A stretch of 64,000 bases of DNA, taken from contig JAVBMT010000013.1 in NCBI GenBank assembly GCA_031552195.1, positions 23,977 through 87,976 of the forward strand, written 5' to 3'. Below, one piece after another: positions 26,248 to 33,917 of this stretch. Numbering within the stretch: position 1 is the stretch's first letter; every line of letters starts with the position of its first letter. The position numbers were made by a program, and so were the translations under genes. The DNA comes from JAVBMP01 sp031552195. Its GTDB lineage: Bacteria; Desulfobacterota; Desulfovibrionia; Desulfovibrionales; Desulfovibrionaceae. The notes under the pieces were generated by a model. It saw nothing but the letters and a program-made list of their open reading frames with translations. It made no database searches and was not told the origin of the DNA.

Positions 26248-28002
26248 ATGATAACAAATTTACGCCGCATCAAGCTTATCGCCGCAATCGCCCTTCTGCC
26301 GCTTCTGGCCTGCGTTTTCGCTCCGCTGGAAATGCGTCGCGCGCTGGCGGCGGAAAGCCTGGCGGCCTTCAGGGTTGAGAACCTGCCAAAGCATAACGGC
26401 TGGAGGGCCGCCCTGGGTGAATATAATTCCGCCCCGCCCCGCCTTGTGGCCGTCGCCAAGAACCGGCAGCAGCTTTTTATGTTTGAAAAAAACAGCCCGC
26501 TGAGGGTAGCGGCGGAATATCAGTGCACAACCGGGCAGGTTGTGGGGGACAAACAACAGCAGAACGACCTGAAAACCCCGGAAGGGGTATATTTTGTCAC
26601 CGGAAAAATAGACTCCGGGCTGGATTTTGAAAAATACGGCTATGAGGCCTACCCCCTTAACTACCCGAACCCCGTGGACCGTTTGCGCCGGAAAACCGGA
26701 TACGGCATCTGGATTCACGGCCGGGGCACCGAACTTACCCCCTTGCAAACCCAGGGCTGCGTTTCCCTGAACAACACCGATATCGCCGTGTTGGGCAATA
26801 ATCTGACCAAAGGCACCCCGGTGGCCCTGGCCTCTGACGTAAGCCCGGCGGAACTCAGCCCGGCTGACAAGATGACCATCGCCCTCCTGGAGCAGAAGGT
26901 GCAGGGCTGGGCCAAAGCCTGGGGCAGCCGCTCGCGCGCCATGTTCGATTACTACGACCCTCAGGCTTACAGCGTGGCGCAGGAAGATTTTTCCGCCTTT
27001 CGCAGCCAGAAAGAGCGGATTTTTTCAGCCATGCCCTGGATAGAGACCAAAATCAGCGACGTTCAGGTCCTTCCCGGCCCCGGTTACTGGGTGACCTGGT
27101 TTTTTCAGGAGTACAAGGCCCCCAACCTTGCCACGAAAGGCGTGCGCCGCCTTTACTGGCAAGAAGACGCCAAAGGCGAGCTGCGCATTGTCGGCATGGA
27201 GTGGGAGCCGGGGCTGGCCCCTCAATCCGTTTTGCTGGCGGAAAGCTCTCAGAACGCCTCAATGACGGCGGGAAAAACTGTTTCAGACAGCCCGGCGGGG
27301 CTTGTGGCAGGGCTTGACGGAGCCGCTTCGCCCGAAACGGGCAGGGAGGAAAAGCCGGTTTTGGTTGCCGTGAACACGGCGGACAGTCTGCGCGTGGCGG
27401 CTCCGGCCGTGCTTGAGCTGCCTGAAGGGCAAGTGGTGGCGCAGCCGGGCGAACAGGTTGAAAGCACTAGCGTACCTTCTTCCGCTGATGAAGGGGCGCT
27501 CGCCGAGAAAGAAACGCCCCCCGCCCATATTCCCCTGGGTGAAGAATTCACGGAAGTTTACGCCGCGCGCAAGCGGGAGCCGGCAGCGGACGCAACGGCG
27601 GTTCCCGCCGGAGGCAAGAAAACGGACGACAGCGCCGATTCTTCCGCCAAACAGGGCAGGGATTTTGTGGAAAACTGGCGCAAGGCCTGGGAAAAAGGCG
27701 ACCTTGACGCCTATATGGCCTGTTACGCCCCGAATGCGGAACAGGGCGACAAAAAGGGCGCCAAGGCCATTGCCGCCCATAAGCGCCAGCTGTGGAAAAC
27801 ACGGGCTCCGGGTTCGGTCAGGTTCGCCAATATGAAGATAACGCCTGCCGGTTCTGAAGGCGGCGGGCTGCGGGTGGAGATGGCGCAGAACTATAAAGAC
27901 AAGTCAGGCTATAAAGACCGCGGCCGCAAAGTGCTGCAGCTGCGCAAGGTCAAGGGGGCCTGGAAAATCATATCTGAAGATTGGGATCCGTTAACGCCAT
28001 GA
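26248..28002 (+). CDS. Exported L,D-transpeptidase (YkuD) with two C-terminal NTF2/SnoaL-like domains
   Basis: 584 residues. The N terminus MITNLRRIKLIAAIALLPLLACVFAP is a signal or anchor sequence. Residues about 64-195 form a YkuD catalytic domain with His 157 (GIWIHGRGTEL) and Cys 171 (TQGCVSLNN). Two separated NTF2/SnoaL-like segments follow (about 210-320, AWGSRSRAMFDYYDPQAY; about 470-584, FVENWRKAWEKGDLDAYMACYAPNAE), joined by a Pro/Ala/Glu-rich linker. YkuD enzymes cross-link peptidoglycan or attach proteins to it. The duplicated NTF2 modules may bind substrate. The next gene overlaps by ATGA, so both are translated together. Confidence 0.88.
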   Translation: MITNLRRIKLIAAIALLPLLACVFAPLEMRRALAAESLAAFRVENLPKHNGWRAALGEYNSAPPRLVAVAKNRQQLFMFEKNSPLRVAAEYQCTTGQVVGDKQQQNDLKTPEGVYFVTGKIDSGLDFEKYGYEAYPLNYPNPVDRLRRKTGYGIWIHGRGTELTPLQTQGCVSLNNTDIAVLGNNLTKGTPVALASDVSPAELSPADKMTIALLEQKVQGWAKAWGSRSRAMFDYYDPQAYSVAQEDFSAFRSQKERIFSAMPWIETKISDVQVLPGPGYWVTWFFQEYKAPNLATKGVRRLYWQEDAKGELRIVGMEWEPGLAPQSVLLAESSQNASMTAGKTVSDSPAGLVAGLDGAASPETGREEKPVLVAVNTADSLRVAAPAVLELPEGQVVAQPGEQVESTSVPSSADEGALAEKETPPAHIPLGEEFTEVYAARKREPAADATAVPAGGKKTDDSADSSAKQGRDFVENWRKAWEKGDLDAYMACYAPNAEQGDKKGAKAIAAHKRQLWKTRAPGSVRFANMKITPAGSEGGGLRVEMAQNYKDKSGYKDRGRKVLQLRKVKGAWKIISEDWDPLTP

Positions 28003-28724
28003 AACCGGTCAGCAAAAAAAGCAATTTCTACAGCGTGCTTGTCATGCGCGATGACGACGACGTCAAGCGTTTCAGAATGAGCGCGTTCTGGCTCAAGCTT
28101 CTTCTTTATTTTTTCCTGCTGCTTCTGCTGGTGGCGGCGGGCGCGTCTTACGGCCTGCATTATTATTACAACCGCTATCAGGCGGCCGCCGGCGAGCGCA
28201 ACAGGCTTACGCAGGAAATAGCCGGCTACAAGATACAGGCGGAACGCCTGGTCAACCTTGAGGAATGGCTGCGCCAGACCGACCCCAGCCGCTTGAGCGC
28301 GGTCAGCGAGACGGTTGGAGAAGTTGCCGCGCCCGCCAGCGCTCCGGCCGCTCCGGCGGAAGATCCGGTTCCGGAGCCAGCGCCGCTTCCCCAGCCCGGT
28401 CTGAAGCTTATAGAGCCGAAAATCACCCTGACCGGCAACAACAGAATTCGCCTTCAGCTCGAACTTACCAATACGGACAGCAACGGCGGGCTGACCGGAA
28501 AGATCAACCTCCAGGTGGCTACAGCTGACGGCATTTTTCCCGTGACCAACGTCGCGCAGGGCGACTTGCGCTTCCAGATTTCCCGGATGAAGAGGGTGCG
28601 CACGGTTTTCGGCCTGCCTGAGGGCGTTTCCGGCCCGAGCGTGACCGAGGTGCGCGTTGAGGTGCTGTGCGACGGGTATGCGCCGTATCAGGAAAATTTT
28701 CCGGTTGAGGCGCAAGGCGAATAA
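27999..28724 (+). CDS. Single-pass membrane protein of unknown function, coupled to the transpeptidase
   Basis: 241 residues from the ATG at 27999, which overlaps the transpeptidase stop by ATGA. It has a short cytoplasmic N terminus (KKSNFYSVLVMRDDDDVKRFRMS), one membrane helix about 28-54, a short coiled coil (about 55-90), an Ala/Pro linker and a C-terminal domain of about 110 residues (KITLTGNNRIRLQLELTNTDSNGGLTGKINLQVATADG) with a beta-rich pattern, probably periplasmic. I do not recognise the family. Coupling suggests it serves in cell-wall modification with the YkuD protein. Confidence 0.72.
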   Translation: MKPVSKKSNFYSVLVMRDDDDVKRFRMSAFWLKLLLYFFLLLLLVAAGASYGLHYYYNRYQAAAGERNRLTQEIAGYKIQAERLVNLEEWLRQTDPSRLSAVSETVGEVAAPASAPAAPAEDPVPEPAPLPQPGLKLIEPKITLTGNNRIRLQLELTNTDSNGGLTGKINLQVATADGIFPVTNVAQGDLRFQISRMKRVRTVFGLPEGVSGPSVTEVRVEVLCDGYAPYQENFPVEAQGE

Positions 28725-28727
28725 ATG

Positions 28728-28765
28728 AGCGGCTCGCGGGAAACTCCCGCGAGCCGCTTTGTTTT
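28728..28765 (+). terminator. Intrinsic terminator
   Basis: Perfect 13-bp stem (AGCGGCTCGCGGG at 28728-28740 and complement at 28746-28758), loop AAACT, then TTGTTTT. It starts 3 nt after the membrane-protein stop codon and ends the rightward gene block. Confidence 0.9.
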
Positions 28766-28944
28766 AGAGCCTTTTAACTGTGAAAATGCCCTGGCGGCCC
28801 GAGCGTGGCGCGCCTTTGCGCAAGGGCCTTCCTTTTGCGTATCCCGGAACTCGTCCGGTTCCGCCTCAAGGCGGCGTTCTGCCGCGCTATTCAATTTTCA
28901 GCGGGCCGTTCGCGAGGGCCGCGCGTCAGGCAAATCAGTCCGGC
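28766..28944. repeat. Degenerate family 2 repeat in a gene-free gap
   Basis: AGAGCCTTTTAACTGTGAAAATGCCCTGGCGGC (28766-28798) resembles the family 2 hairpin with part of one arm lost. The rest of the gap to 28944 shows no gene; GC-rich imperfect inverted repeats near 28850-28920 may terminate the leftward monooxygenase-like gene. Confidence 0.35.
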
Positions 28945-29235
28945 CTACAGTTCCTTCGCCTCATATGTTTTGATCACAAGTTCTTTGGCCAGATATGGAG
29001 CGCTCTCTTTGATGAATTTCAGGAAGTGGGGCGTCTTCGCGTGCGCGTCAAGGGCGTTCAGGTCGGCCCATTTTTCGATAAAGGTAGCTGAGCCGGGTTC
29101 CTCGGTGGAGGCCAGCAGCTCATAGCTGATGCACCCCGGTTCTTTGCGGGTGGCGGATATGCAATCCCTGACAAGGGGGGAAAGGGCTTCTTTGGCCCCT
29201 TCCTTGGAGACGATGGTGGCCATTACGATAATCAC
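28945..29235 (-). CDS. Antibiotic-biosynthesis-monooxygenase-fold protein (YgiN-like)
   Basis: 96 residues from a GTG at 29235, preferred over the ATG at 29223 because AGGAGG lies 6 nt upstream of the GTG. The sequence IVMATIVSKEGAKEALSPLV, EPGCISYELLASTEEPGSATFIEKWADLNALDAHAKTPHF is the ABM dimeric alpha-beta barrel pattern. Family members are quinol monooxygenases or heme-degrading enzymes, but many are uncharacterised. It converges on the rightward block and is probably transcribed alone. Confidence 0.88.
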   Translation of the reverse strand: MIIVMATIVSKEGAKEALSPLVRDCISATRKEPGCISYELLASTEEPGSATFIEKWADLNALDAHAKTPHFLKFIKESAPYLAKELVIKTYEAKEL

Positions 29236-29348
29236 GGTGGTCCTCCTTTTTTTTTCACCTTGCCAGATCAGGTTTGTTTGCGCAACTGAGCCGGAACTGG
29301 CGGCGTCCGGTTTAAGCAGCAGCCCGCCGGAGAAGCGTTTTTTCCGGA

Positions 29349-30287
29349 TCAATCCGCCTTATCGGGAAATAAATCCGGGTGCAGGAAGCGGGCCAGCTCT
29401 TCAACGGCCTGAATGTTGCGCGGTCCGGGCCGGGCGAAGCGCTCTTCGTCCACCGCCAGAATCCGGCCCTTGCGCAAGGCCTCAAGCCCGGCGAAATTCG
29501 GTCTTTTTTCCAGAGGCACGGGGTTTTTGTTCATGGGGCCGCGCTGTATGACGTAAACGTCAGGGTTGCGCAGCAGCAGGCGCTCTTCGCTTACCCGCAA
29601 AATTTTGTCATTGCCTGCTTCGTCTTCCGGGCTGAAATAGTTTTCGCCCCCCGCGGCCCTGATAATCGCGTCGCTTATGGAACCGGGCCCGGCGGCCAGC
29701 AGGTTCGGGTAGCGCACTTCATAGAATACTTTGGGCCGGGCGCCCTGCGGCAAGCGCTCCAAGGCGGAATTTACCGCCGCAAGTCTTTGTTCAAGGGCGT
29801 TTTCAAGCCTGGCGGCATCTTCCTCCCGCCCGCTTATGACCCCCAGGGTTTTGACAAGCCTGAACAGGTCGGAAAAATCAGACACGCGGAACACCGCCAC
29901 CGGCACTCCAAGGCGGCGCAGGGCCAGAACGGAGTCTTCCGCCTCGGCCCGGCCCTGCATCTGCAACACGAGGTCGGGGCGCAAGCCTACGACCTGCTCA
30001 AGGTTGGGCCGCATATGCGTTCCGATGACCGGCAGGGAGTTCAGGGCAGGCGAGTTTTCCGCAGCCGTGCGGGCGATGATCAGGCCTTCGCAGCCCATTT
30101 CCGCCAGAATTTCATTAAAGGCGCTGTAAAGGGGCACAATGCGCCTGGCCGGTTCCGGCAGGGTAACGGCCGCGCCGCTGTCGTCGACAAAGCTGACGGG
30201 GGCGGCGAAAGGTCCAGGCGGCACGGAAAGGTGGAATAACGCCAAGAGCGTGATGATTATGATGCGGGGGGTGGCAAGTTGTCTCAT
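29349..30287 (-). CDS. Periplasmic metal-chelate binding protein (BtuF/FepB/TroA-like)
   Basis: 312 residues. An N-terminal signal (about 1-28, IIIITLLALFHLSVPPGPFAA) is followed by a two-lobed helical-backbone binding fold with the motifs ARRIVPLYSAFNEILAEMG, LPVIGTHMRPNLEQVVGLRPDLVL and ARPKVFYEVRYPNLLAAGPGS. This class delivers cobalamin, heme or ferric siderophore to an ABC importer. No permease or ATPase is adjacent and no cobalamin riboswitch is visible upstream, so the substrate is undetermined. It lies downstream of slyD but a hairpin separates them. Confidence 0.85.
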   Translation of the reverse strand: MRQLATPRIIIITLLALFHLSVPPGPFAAPVSFVDDSGAAVTLPEPARRIVPLYSAFNEILAEMGCEGLIIARTAAENSPALNSLPVIGTHMRPNLEQVVGLRPDLVLQMQGRAEAEDSVLALRRLGVPVAVFRVSDFSDLFRLVKTLGVISGREEDAARLENALEQRLAAVNSALERLPQGARPKVFYEVRYPNLLAAGPGSISDAIIRAAGGENYFSPEDEAGNDKILRVSEERLLLRNPDVYVIQRGPMNKNPVPLEKRPNFAGLEALRKGRILAVDEERFARPGPRNIQAVEELARFLHPDLFPDKAD

Positions 30288-30318
30288 GACTGCGCTAAGG
30301 GGAGAGCGTGGGCGGTAA

Positions 30319-30359
30319 CGGGCAGGCCTGCCGGGCTGTCGCTGGGGCAGGCCCGCCCG
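30319..30359 (-). terminator. GC-rich hairpin downstream of slyD
   Basis: 14-bp inverted repeat with one mismatch (30319-30332 and 30346-30359) just after the slyD stop on the minus strand. No T-run follows, so termination would be non-canonical. It could instead be an attenuator before the binding-protein gene. Confidence 0.5.
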
Positions 30360-30365
30360 GCCGTT

Positions 30366-30788
30366 TTATTTCACTTCAATGACTTCGATTTCAAAATTCA
30401 GGGTTTCGCCAGCCAGGGGGTGGTTGGCGTCAAGAATGACGTCTCCCTCTTCCACCGCTATGACGATGAGGTCCATGGGGCCTTCGTCCGTATCGAACGA
30501 CAGCTCCATGCCGGGCTCGACTTCCAGTTCCTCCGGCAGTTCCGCCAGGGGCACACTGATTATCAGTTCTTCATCCGGCTGCCCGTAGGCCTGTTCCGGA
30601 GCTATTTTGACTTTAACCGTGTCGCCGGCTTTGCGCCCGACCAGGGCCTTTTCAAAGCCTTCAATAAGCATTCCCTCGCCCATGGTGAATTCAAGCGGCT
30701 CGTTTTCGCGCGAGCTGTCGAATTCAGTGCCGTCTTCCAAGGTGCCGGTGTAATGCACGCGCACGGTGTCGCCGTTTTTGATGCCCAT
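30366..30788 (-). CDS. FKBP-type peptidyl-prolyl isomerase (SlyD-like)
   Basis: 140 residues. The FKBP core VRVHYTGTLEDGTEFDSS, GEGMLIEGFEKALVGRKAGDTVKV and an insert-in-flap domain (AYGQPDEELIISVPLAELPEELEVEPG ... LDANHPLAGETLNFEIEVIEV) are the SlyD layout. The His-rich metal-binding tail of E. coli SlyD is absent, since the protein ends right after the FKBP fold. It is a cytoplasmic folding factor, and SlyD homologues also help hydrogenase maturation. AAGGATA precedes the ATG. Confidence 0.92.
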   Translation of the reverse strand: MGIKNGDTVRVHYTGTLEDGTEFDSSRENEPLEFTMGEGMLIEGFEKALVGRKAGDTVKVKIAPEQAYGQPDEELIISVPLAELPEELEVEPGMELSFDTDEGPMDLIVIAVEEGDVILDANHPLAGETLNFEIEVIEVK

Positions 30789-30832
30789 AATGTTATCCTT
30801 CTGTGTTCATAGGTGGTTTGTGTTCCGTAAAG

Positions 30833-31834
30833 TCAAACAGACCAGTCTTCCGGCCAGTCCGGCGGGCAGCTGAAGACGCGTCCGTCCGGCAGGCGCAGGG
30901 AAAAGGCGTGCAGCAGGATGCTTCCGTCCGTCAGGGCGAGCGTTCGCGCATCGTTTTGAGCGCTATAGCGCCTGTCGCCTACAATGGGGTGCCCTCTTCC
31001 GGCGCACTGGGCGCGAATTTGGTGCTTACGCCCAGTAATCAGCGAAACGCGCAGCAAGGTGGCCTGAAACTGCACCGGGGCGTTTCCTTCCCGGCAGACC
31101 GCCCGCTCGATAACGCGCAACGGCTCGGCCAGGCACAGCGCCCTTCGCCCTTCCGCCGCTTTCCGCTCCAGGTCCGGGCCAAGGCGCATTCTTTGGCGCC
31201 CGTCCGGTCCGGTTTCCGGAAAAATTTCGTCTTCCAGCCTGCGCTCATTTTCCGGCCAGCGGCCCTCAACCCAGGCGTAATAGTTTTTTTCCAGTCCGTT
31301 TCCAGCCGCGTCCGCGCTTTTTCCCGCAAAAAGGGAATGAAGCCATTGCTGGGCTTTGTGGCTGCGGCCGGCCAGGATAAGGCCGGAGCTTTGCTTGTCC
31401 AGCCGGTGGGCCGGGGCCGGTATAAAGCTGTTCCGGGCGAAAAAATCAGCCAGCCTGGCGCTGACGCTGTCTTTCTCATGGCCGCTGCCTGGTTGCGCCG
31501 ACAGGCCGGGCTTTTTGCAAAGCACCAGAAGATCAGGTTCAATGCCCGCAAGGCGCAGCCGGTCGTCTTTGATCGGGCCGAGAACCGGATCGACAGGGTC
31601 AAGCCCGTTTTTCGGGGCCGTGCCGGAGATTTTTCCGGCGAAAGGGGGAACCCGGACGAGGTCGCCCGCTCGTAGCGCGTCAAAAGGCGAAGAGCGTTTG
31701 CCGTTGATGCGGCACTGCCCGCCGCGTATCCAGCGGTGAAGCATGGCTTGAGGCAGGTTAAGGCGTTTTTCAAGAAAACGCAGCAGCTTCAGGCCTTCTT
31801 CCGCCGGTGACACGGCCAGCTCTTTTTGCGTCAT
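30833..31834 (-). CDS. 23S rRNA pseudouridine synthase, RluC/RluD family
   Basis: 333 residues. An N-terminal S4 RNA-binding domain covers about 15-75 (LLRFLEKRLNLPQAMLHRWIRGGQCRING) and the catalytic domain has the motif PAHRLDKQSSGLILAGRSHKA, with the catalytic Asp in HRLD. The segment RVSLITGRKHQIRAQCAGRGHPIVGD is the conserved RluA-family element. It isomerises uridines in 23S rRNA; RluC versus RluD target sites cannot be told from the sequence here. It is monocistronic or follows slyD divergently by 44 bp on the same strand. Confidence 0.92.
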   Translation of the reverse strand: MTQKELAVSPAEEGLKLLRFLEKRLNLPQAMLHRWIRGGQCRINGKRSSPFDALRAGDLVRVPPFAGKISGTAPKNGLDPVDPVLGPIKDDRLRLAGIEPDLLVLCKKPGLSAQPGSGHEKDSVSARLADFFARNSFIPAPAHRLDKQSSGLILAGRSHKAQQWLHSLFAGKSADAAGNGLEKNYYAWVEGRWPENERRLEDEIFPETGPDGRQRMRLGPDLERKAAEGRRALCLAEPLRVIERAVCREGNAPVQFQATLLRVSLITGRKHQIRAQCAGRGHPIVGDRRYSAQNDARTLALTDGSILLHAFSLRLPDGRVFSCPPDWPEDWSV

Positions 31835-32059
31835 GGAGCTTCAAATGTTGAGAGGTTATCGCCGGAGACGCGCCGGCCGGATCAATATTTCCATCTCAAT
31901 CCGCCCTGGCGGCAGTGTGGCAAGATCCGCAAACAGGCATCCCTTAGAGTGGTTTTTCAGCCCGGTCCGGCATGATCAGGGCGTGGGCTGAAACCTCCGG
32001 AAATGCGGCCGCTCCGCTCCGATGTTTGTGACTTATGGCAAAAGCGCCATACGGTCAAG
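31835..32059. other. Gap between the pseudouridine synthase start and the VCBS gene terminator
   Basis: No gene, RNA or repeat recognised. It should contain the pseudouridine synthase promoter, but no convincing hexamer pair is visible. Confidence 0.3.
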
Positions 32060-32096
32060 GGGAAAATAGCAGAGCCCGGCCAGGCCGGGCTCTGCT
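32060..32096 (-). terminator. Intrinsic terminator of the VCBS-repeat gene
   Basis: Perfect 14-bp stem AGCAGAGCCCGGCC (32068-32081) and complement (32083-32096) with a one-base centre; on the minus strand it is followed by ATTTTCC. It lies 22 bp past the gene's stop. Confidence 0.75.
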
Positions 32097-32118
32097 GATG
32101 CGGGTTTTATTTTTCCCT

Positions 32119-33798
32119 TTACTTGCCGTCATCCTGCGGCAGCGGCACCGCCGAGGTTTGCGAGAGATCCAGCGGATAGATGAAGAGCATGGTTTTCACG
32201 TCTTTTACGCCCAGCGCGCCGGGGTGCGTGTTTACGCAGACCACGAGGTCTGTAATGCCGTCGTCGTTGGCGTCCGTAAGCATGTAGTCGGACACGGAGC
32301 CTTTGATGCGGCGGGTTTTCCATTGCAGGTTGAGGCCTGAGCCGTCCCAGTAGAGCGATTCTATTTCCGACTGCGGGAAAGAGCGATAGCGCGAGAAGAT
32401 TTCCGATGCGGTGGAAATGGGGTGGTTGGCGAGAACCTCGTAGTTGCCGTCGCCGTCAAGGTCGCAGGGGATGAGGCGGAGCGGGATGTAATAGTAATCT
32501 TCCAGCACCTGCCCGTTGCCCAGGCCGGGCATGGCCGAGCTTACCTCAACCCCGCGCGAGGAACCGGAATATTTTTCTTCGCTTTCCGACAGGCGGCTGT
32601 TCTTGCTGGTGTAAACTCGCAGTTTTTCATACATGGAATACATGATCAGCTTGCTGCTGTCCCCGGGGGCGGCTCCGCCCGGCATGTAGGCGAAGTTGAA
32701 GACGTTTCCGCCGTCCGGCAGGGCAAGGCGCAGGCCTTGGGAATAAGCGTTTCCGTTCTTCACCATTTCGTACACGCCCGGAATGAGGAAGCGGGCTGAA
32801 TCGGAAGCCTGGCCGATAAGCACGGAGCGGTAGTCCGGCGGCAGTTTGGCCACGTTCATGTAATAGCCGAATTGCTTGGTTTCCTCCCGGAAATTCTTTC
32901 CGTCAAAGCTGTAAATGTAAACGGTGCCGTTATTGTCGCGGGTGTCGGCGGAAACGGTGTTCACGATCAGCCTGGCGCGTCCGGTGTGGTCAGCGTCGAT
33001 GGCGCGCAGGGAAAGGGGCTTGTCAACATTGGGGATTGACTGGGTTCCAATCTGGACAAGGCGGTTCTGCTCCAGGGTGTAAGCGTATAGATCGTGCTCG
33101 GAGAGGATGAATATTTCTTTTTTCCCGTCTCCGTTGGCGTCGAATACTTCAATGCCCACAGAGGTATAGGGCAGCTGCTGGGTGCGAATGACCGTTTCGT
33201 CGCCTTCATGCCCGCCGGAATAACGGAAGTTGGGGTTGAGGTAGGTTTGTTTCGCGCCGTCTTCGTTATAGATGAATTCCGGGTTCATCTGGTTCACCTT
33301 GGCGGCTTGCCTGGGCTGAACCGTGGCGGTGGGGCCTTTGTCCTGCGGGCGGGCGAACACCTCGGCGTTTATGTTGTCGCAAATGCCCTTGAGGGCCGGA
33401 ATAAGCTGGGAAACTTTGGTTTCTCTGGATTTGGGCCAGTTTTTGCCCTGGCGGTCGCGCACGCGCACGTCAAGGCTGGCTTCTTCCCCGATAACGGTGA
33501 CGCTGCCCCAGACTACGTAGTCCGCGTTCAGGGCGGCCCGGGCCTTTTCCGCCTCAGCGTCAGTGGTGGCGGCTTTTTTGGCGGCCGCGCTGTCCATGCC
33601 TGTTTCAATGAAATGTCCGTCCCAGTGCAGACGCGACACGAACATGGAAGGAATCGACTGCTCCAGGTATTTATAACCGGCCGGCCCGTTTACGGCAAAG
33701 GGCAGCACCACGAACGTCTTGGGCGCGGCGAAGGCCGTCGCGCAGGACAGCAACAGGGCGGCAAGCGCGCAAAGAACCGTTTTCATATGCAATTTCAT
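32119..33798 (-). CDS. Exported FG-GAP/VCBS-repeat protein
   Basis: 559 residues. The signal peptide MKLHMKTVLCALAALLLSCATAFA ends near 24. About 25-150 form a TolB/FlgO-like alpha/beta domain (TFVVLPFAVNGPAGYKYLEQSIPSMFVSRLHW, VVWGSVTVIGEEASLDVRVRD). The remainder has several FG-GAP/VCBS-type calcium-loop repeats (FDANGDGKKEIFILSE, PCDLDGDGNYEVLANH, LTDANDDGITDLVVCVN). This is a secreted or periplasmic beta-propeller candidate; the ligand is unknown. CGGAG 6 nt before the ATG supports the start. It has its own promoter and terminator. Confidence 0.82.
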   Translation of the reverse strand: MKLHMKTVLCALAALLLSCATAFAAPKTFVVLPFAVNGPAGYKYLEQSIPSMFVSRLHWDGHFIETGMDSAAAKKAATTDAEAEKARAALNADYVVWGSVTVIGEEASLDVRVRDRQGKNWPKSRETKVSQLIPALKGICDNINAEVFARPQDKGPTATVQPRQAAKVNQMNPEFIYNEDGAKQTYLNPNFRYSGGHEGDETVIRTQQLPYTSVGIEVFDANGDGKKEIFILSEHDLYAYTLEQNRLVQIGTQSIPNVDKPLSLRAIDADHTGRARLIVNTVSADTRDNNGTVYIYSFDGKNFREETKQFGYYMNVAKLPPDYRSVLIGQASDSARFLIPGVYEMVKNGNAYSQGLRLALPDGGNVFNFAYMPGGAAPGDSSKLIMYSMYEKLRVYTSKNSRLSESEEKYSGSSRGVEVSSAMPGLGNGQVLEDYYYIPLRLIPCDLDGDGNYEVLANHPISTASEIFSRYRSFPQSEIESLYWDGSGLNLQWKTRRIKGSVSDYMLTDANDDGITDLVVCVNTHPGALGVKDVKTMLFIYPLDLSQTSAVPLPQDDGK

Positions 33799-33841
33799 AA
33801 TGACTCCGTGTAAATAGGACTATTCTTTAACCCATTCGCTT

Positions 33842-33870
33842 TATATAAACTTTATGCCCGAACTAGACAA
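33842..33870 (-). promoter_or_regulatory. Candidate sigma-70 promoter of the VCBS-repeat gene
   Basis: On the minus strand TTGTCT (33865-33870), a 17-nt spacer and TATATA (33842-33847), about 44 nt before the start codon. Both hexamers match consensus at 4 positions. Confidence 0.5.
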
Positions 33871-33917
33871 CATGAGATTTCGCTTTGCGCCGTTTCCCGC
33901 TGAAAGCCCCGGCGGCT

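Noticed and set aside
30288..30365. Cobalamin riboswitch for the BtuF-like gene
   Set aside because: The upstream region is only 78 bp and holds a simple GC-rich hairpin, without the conserved B12-box.
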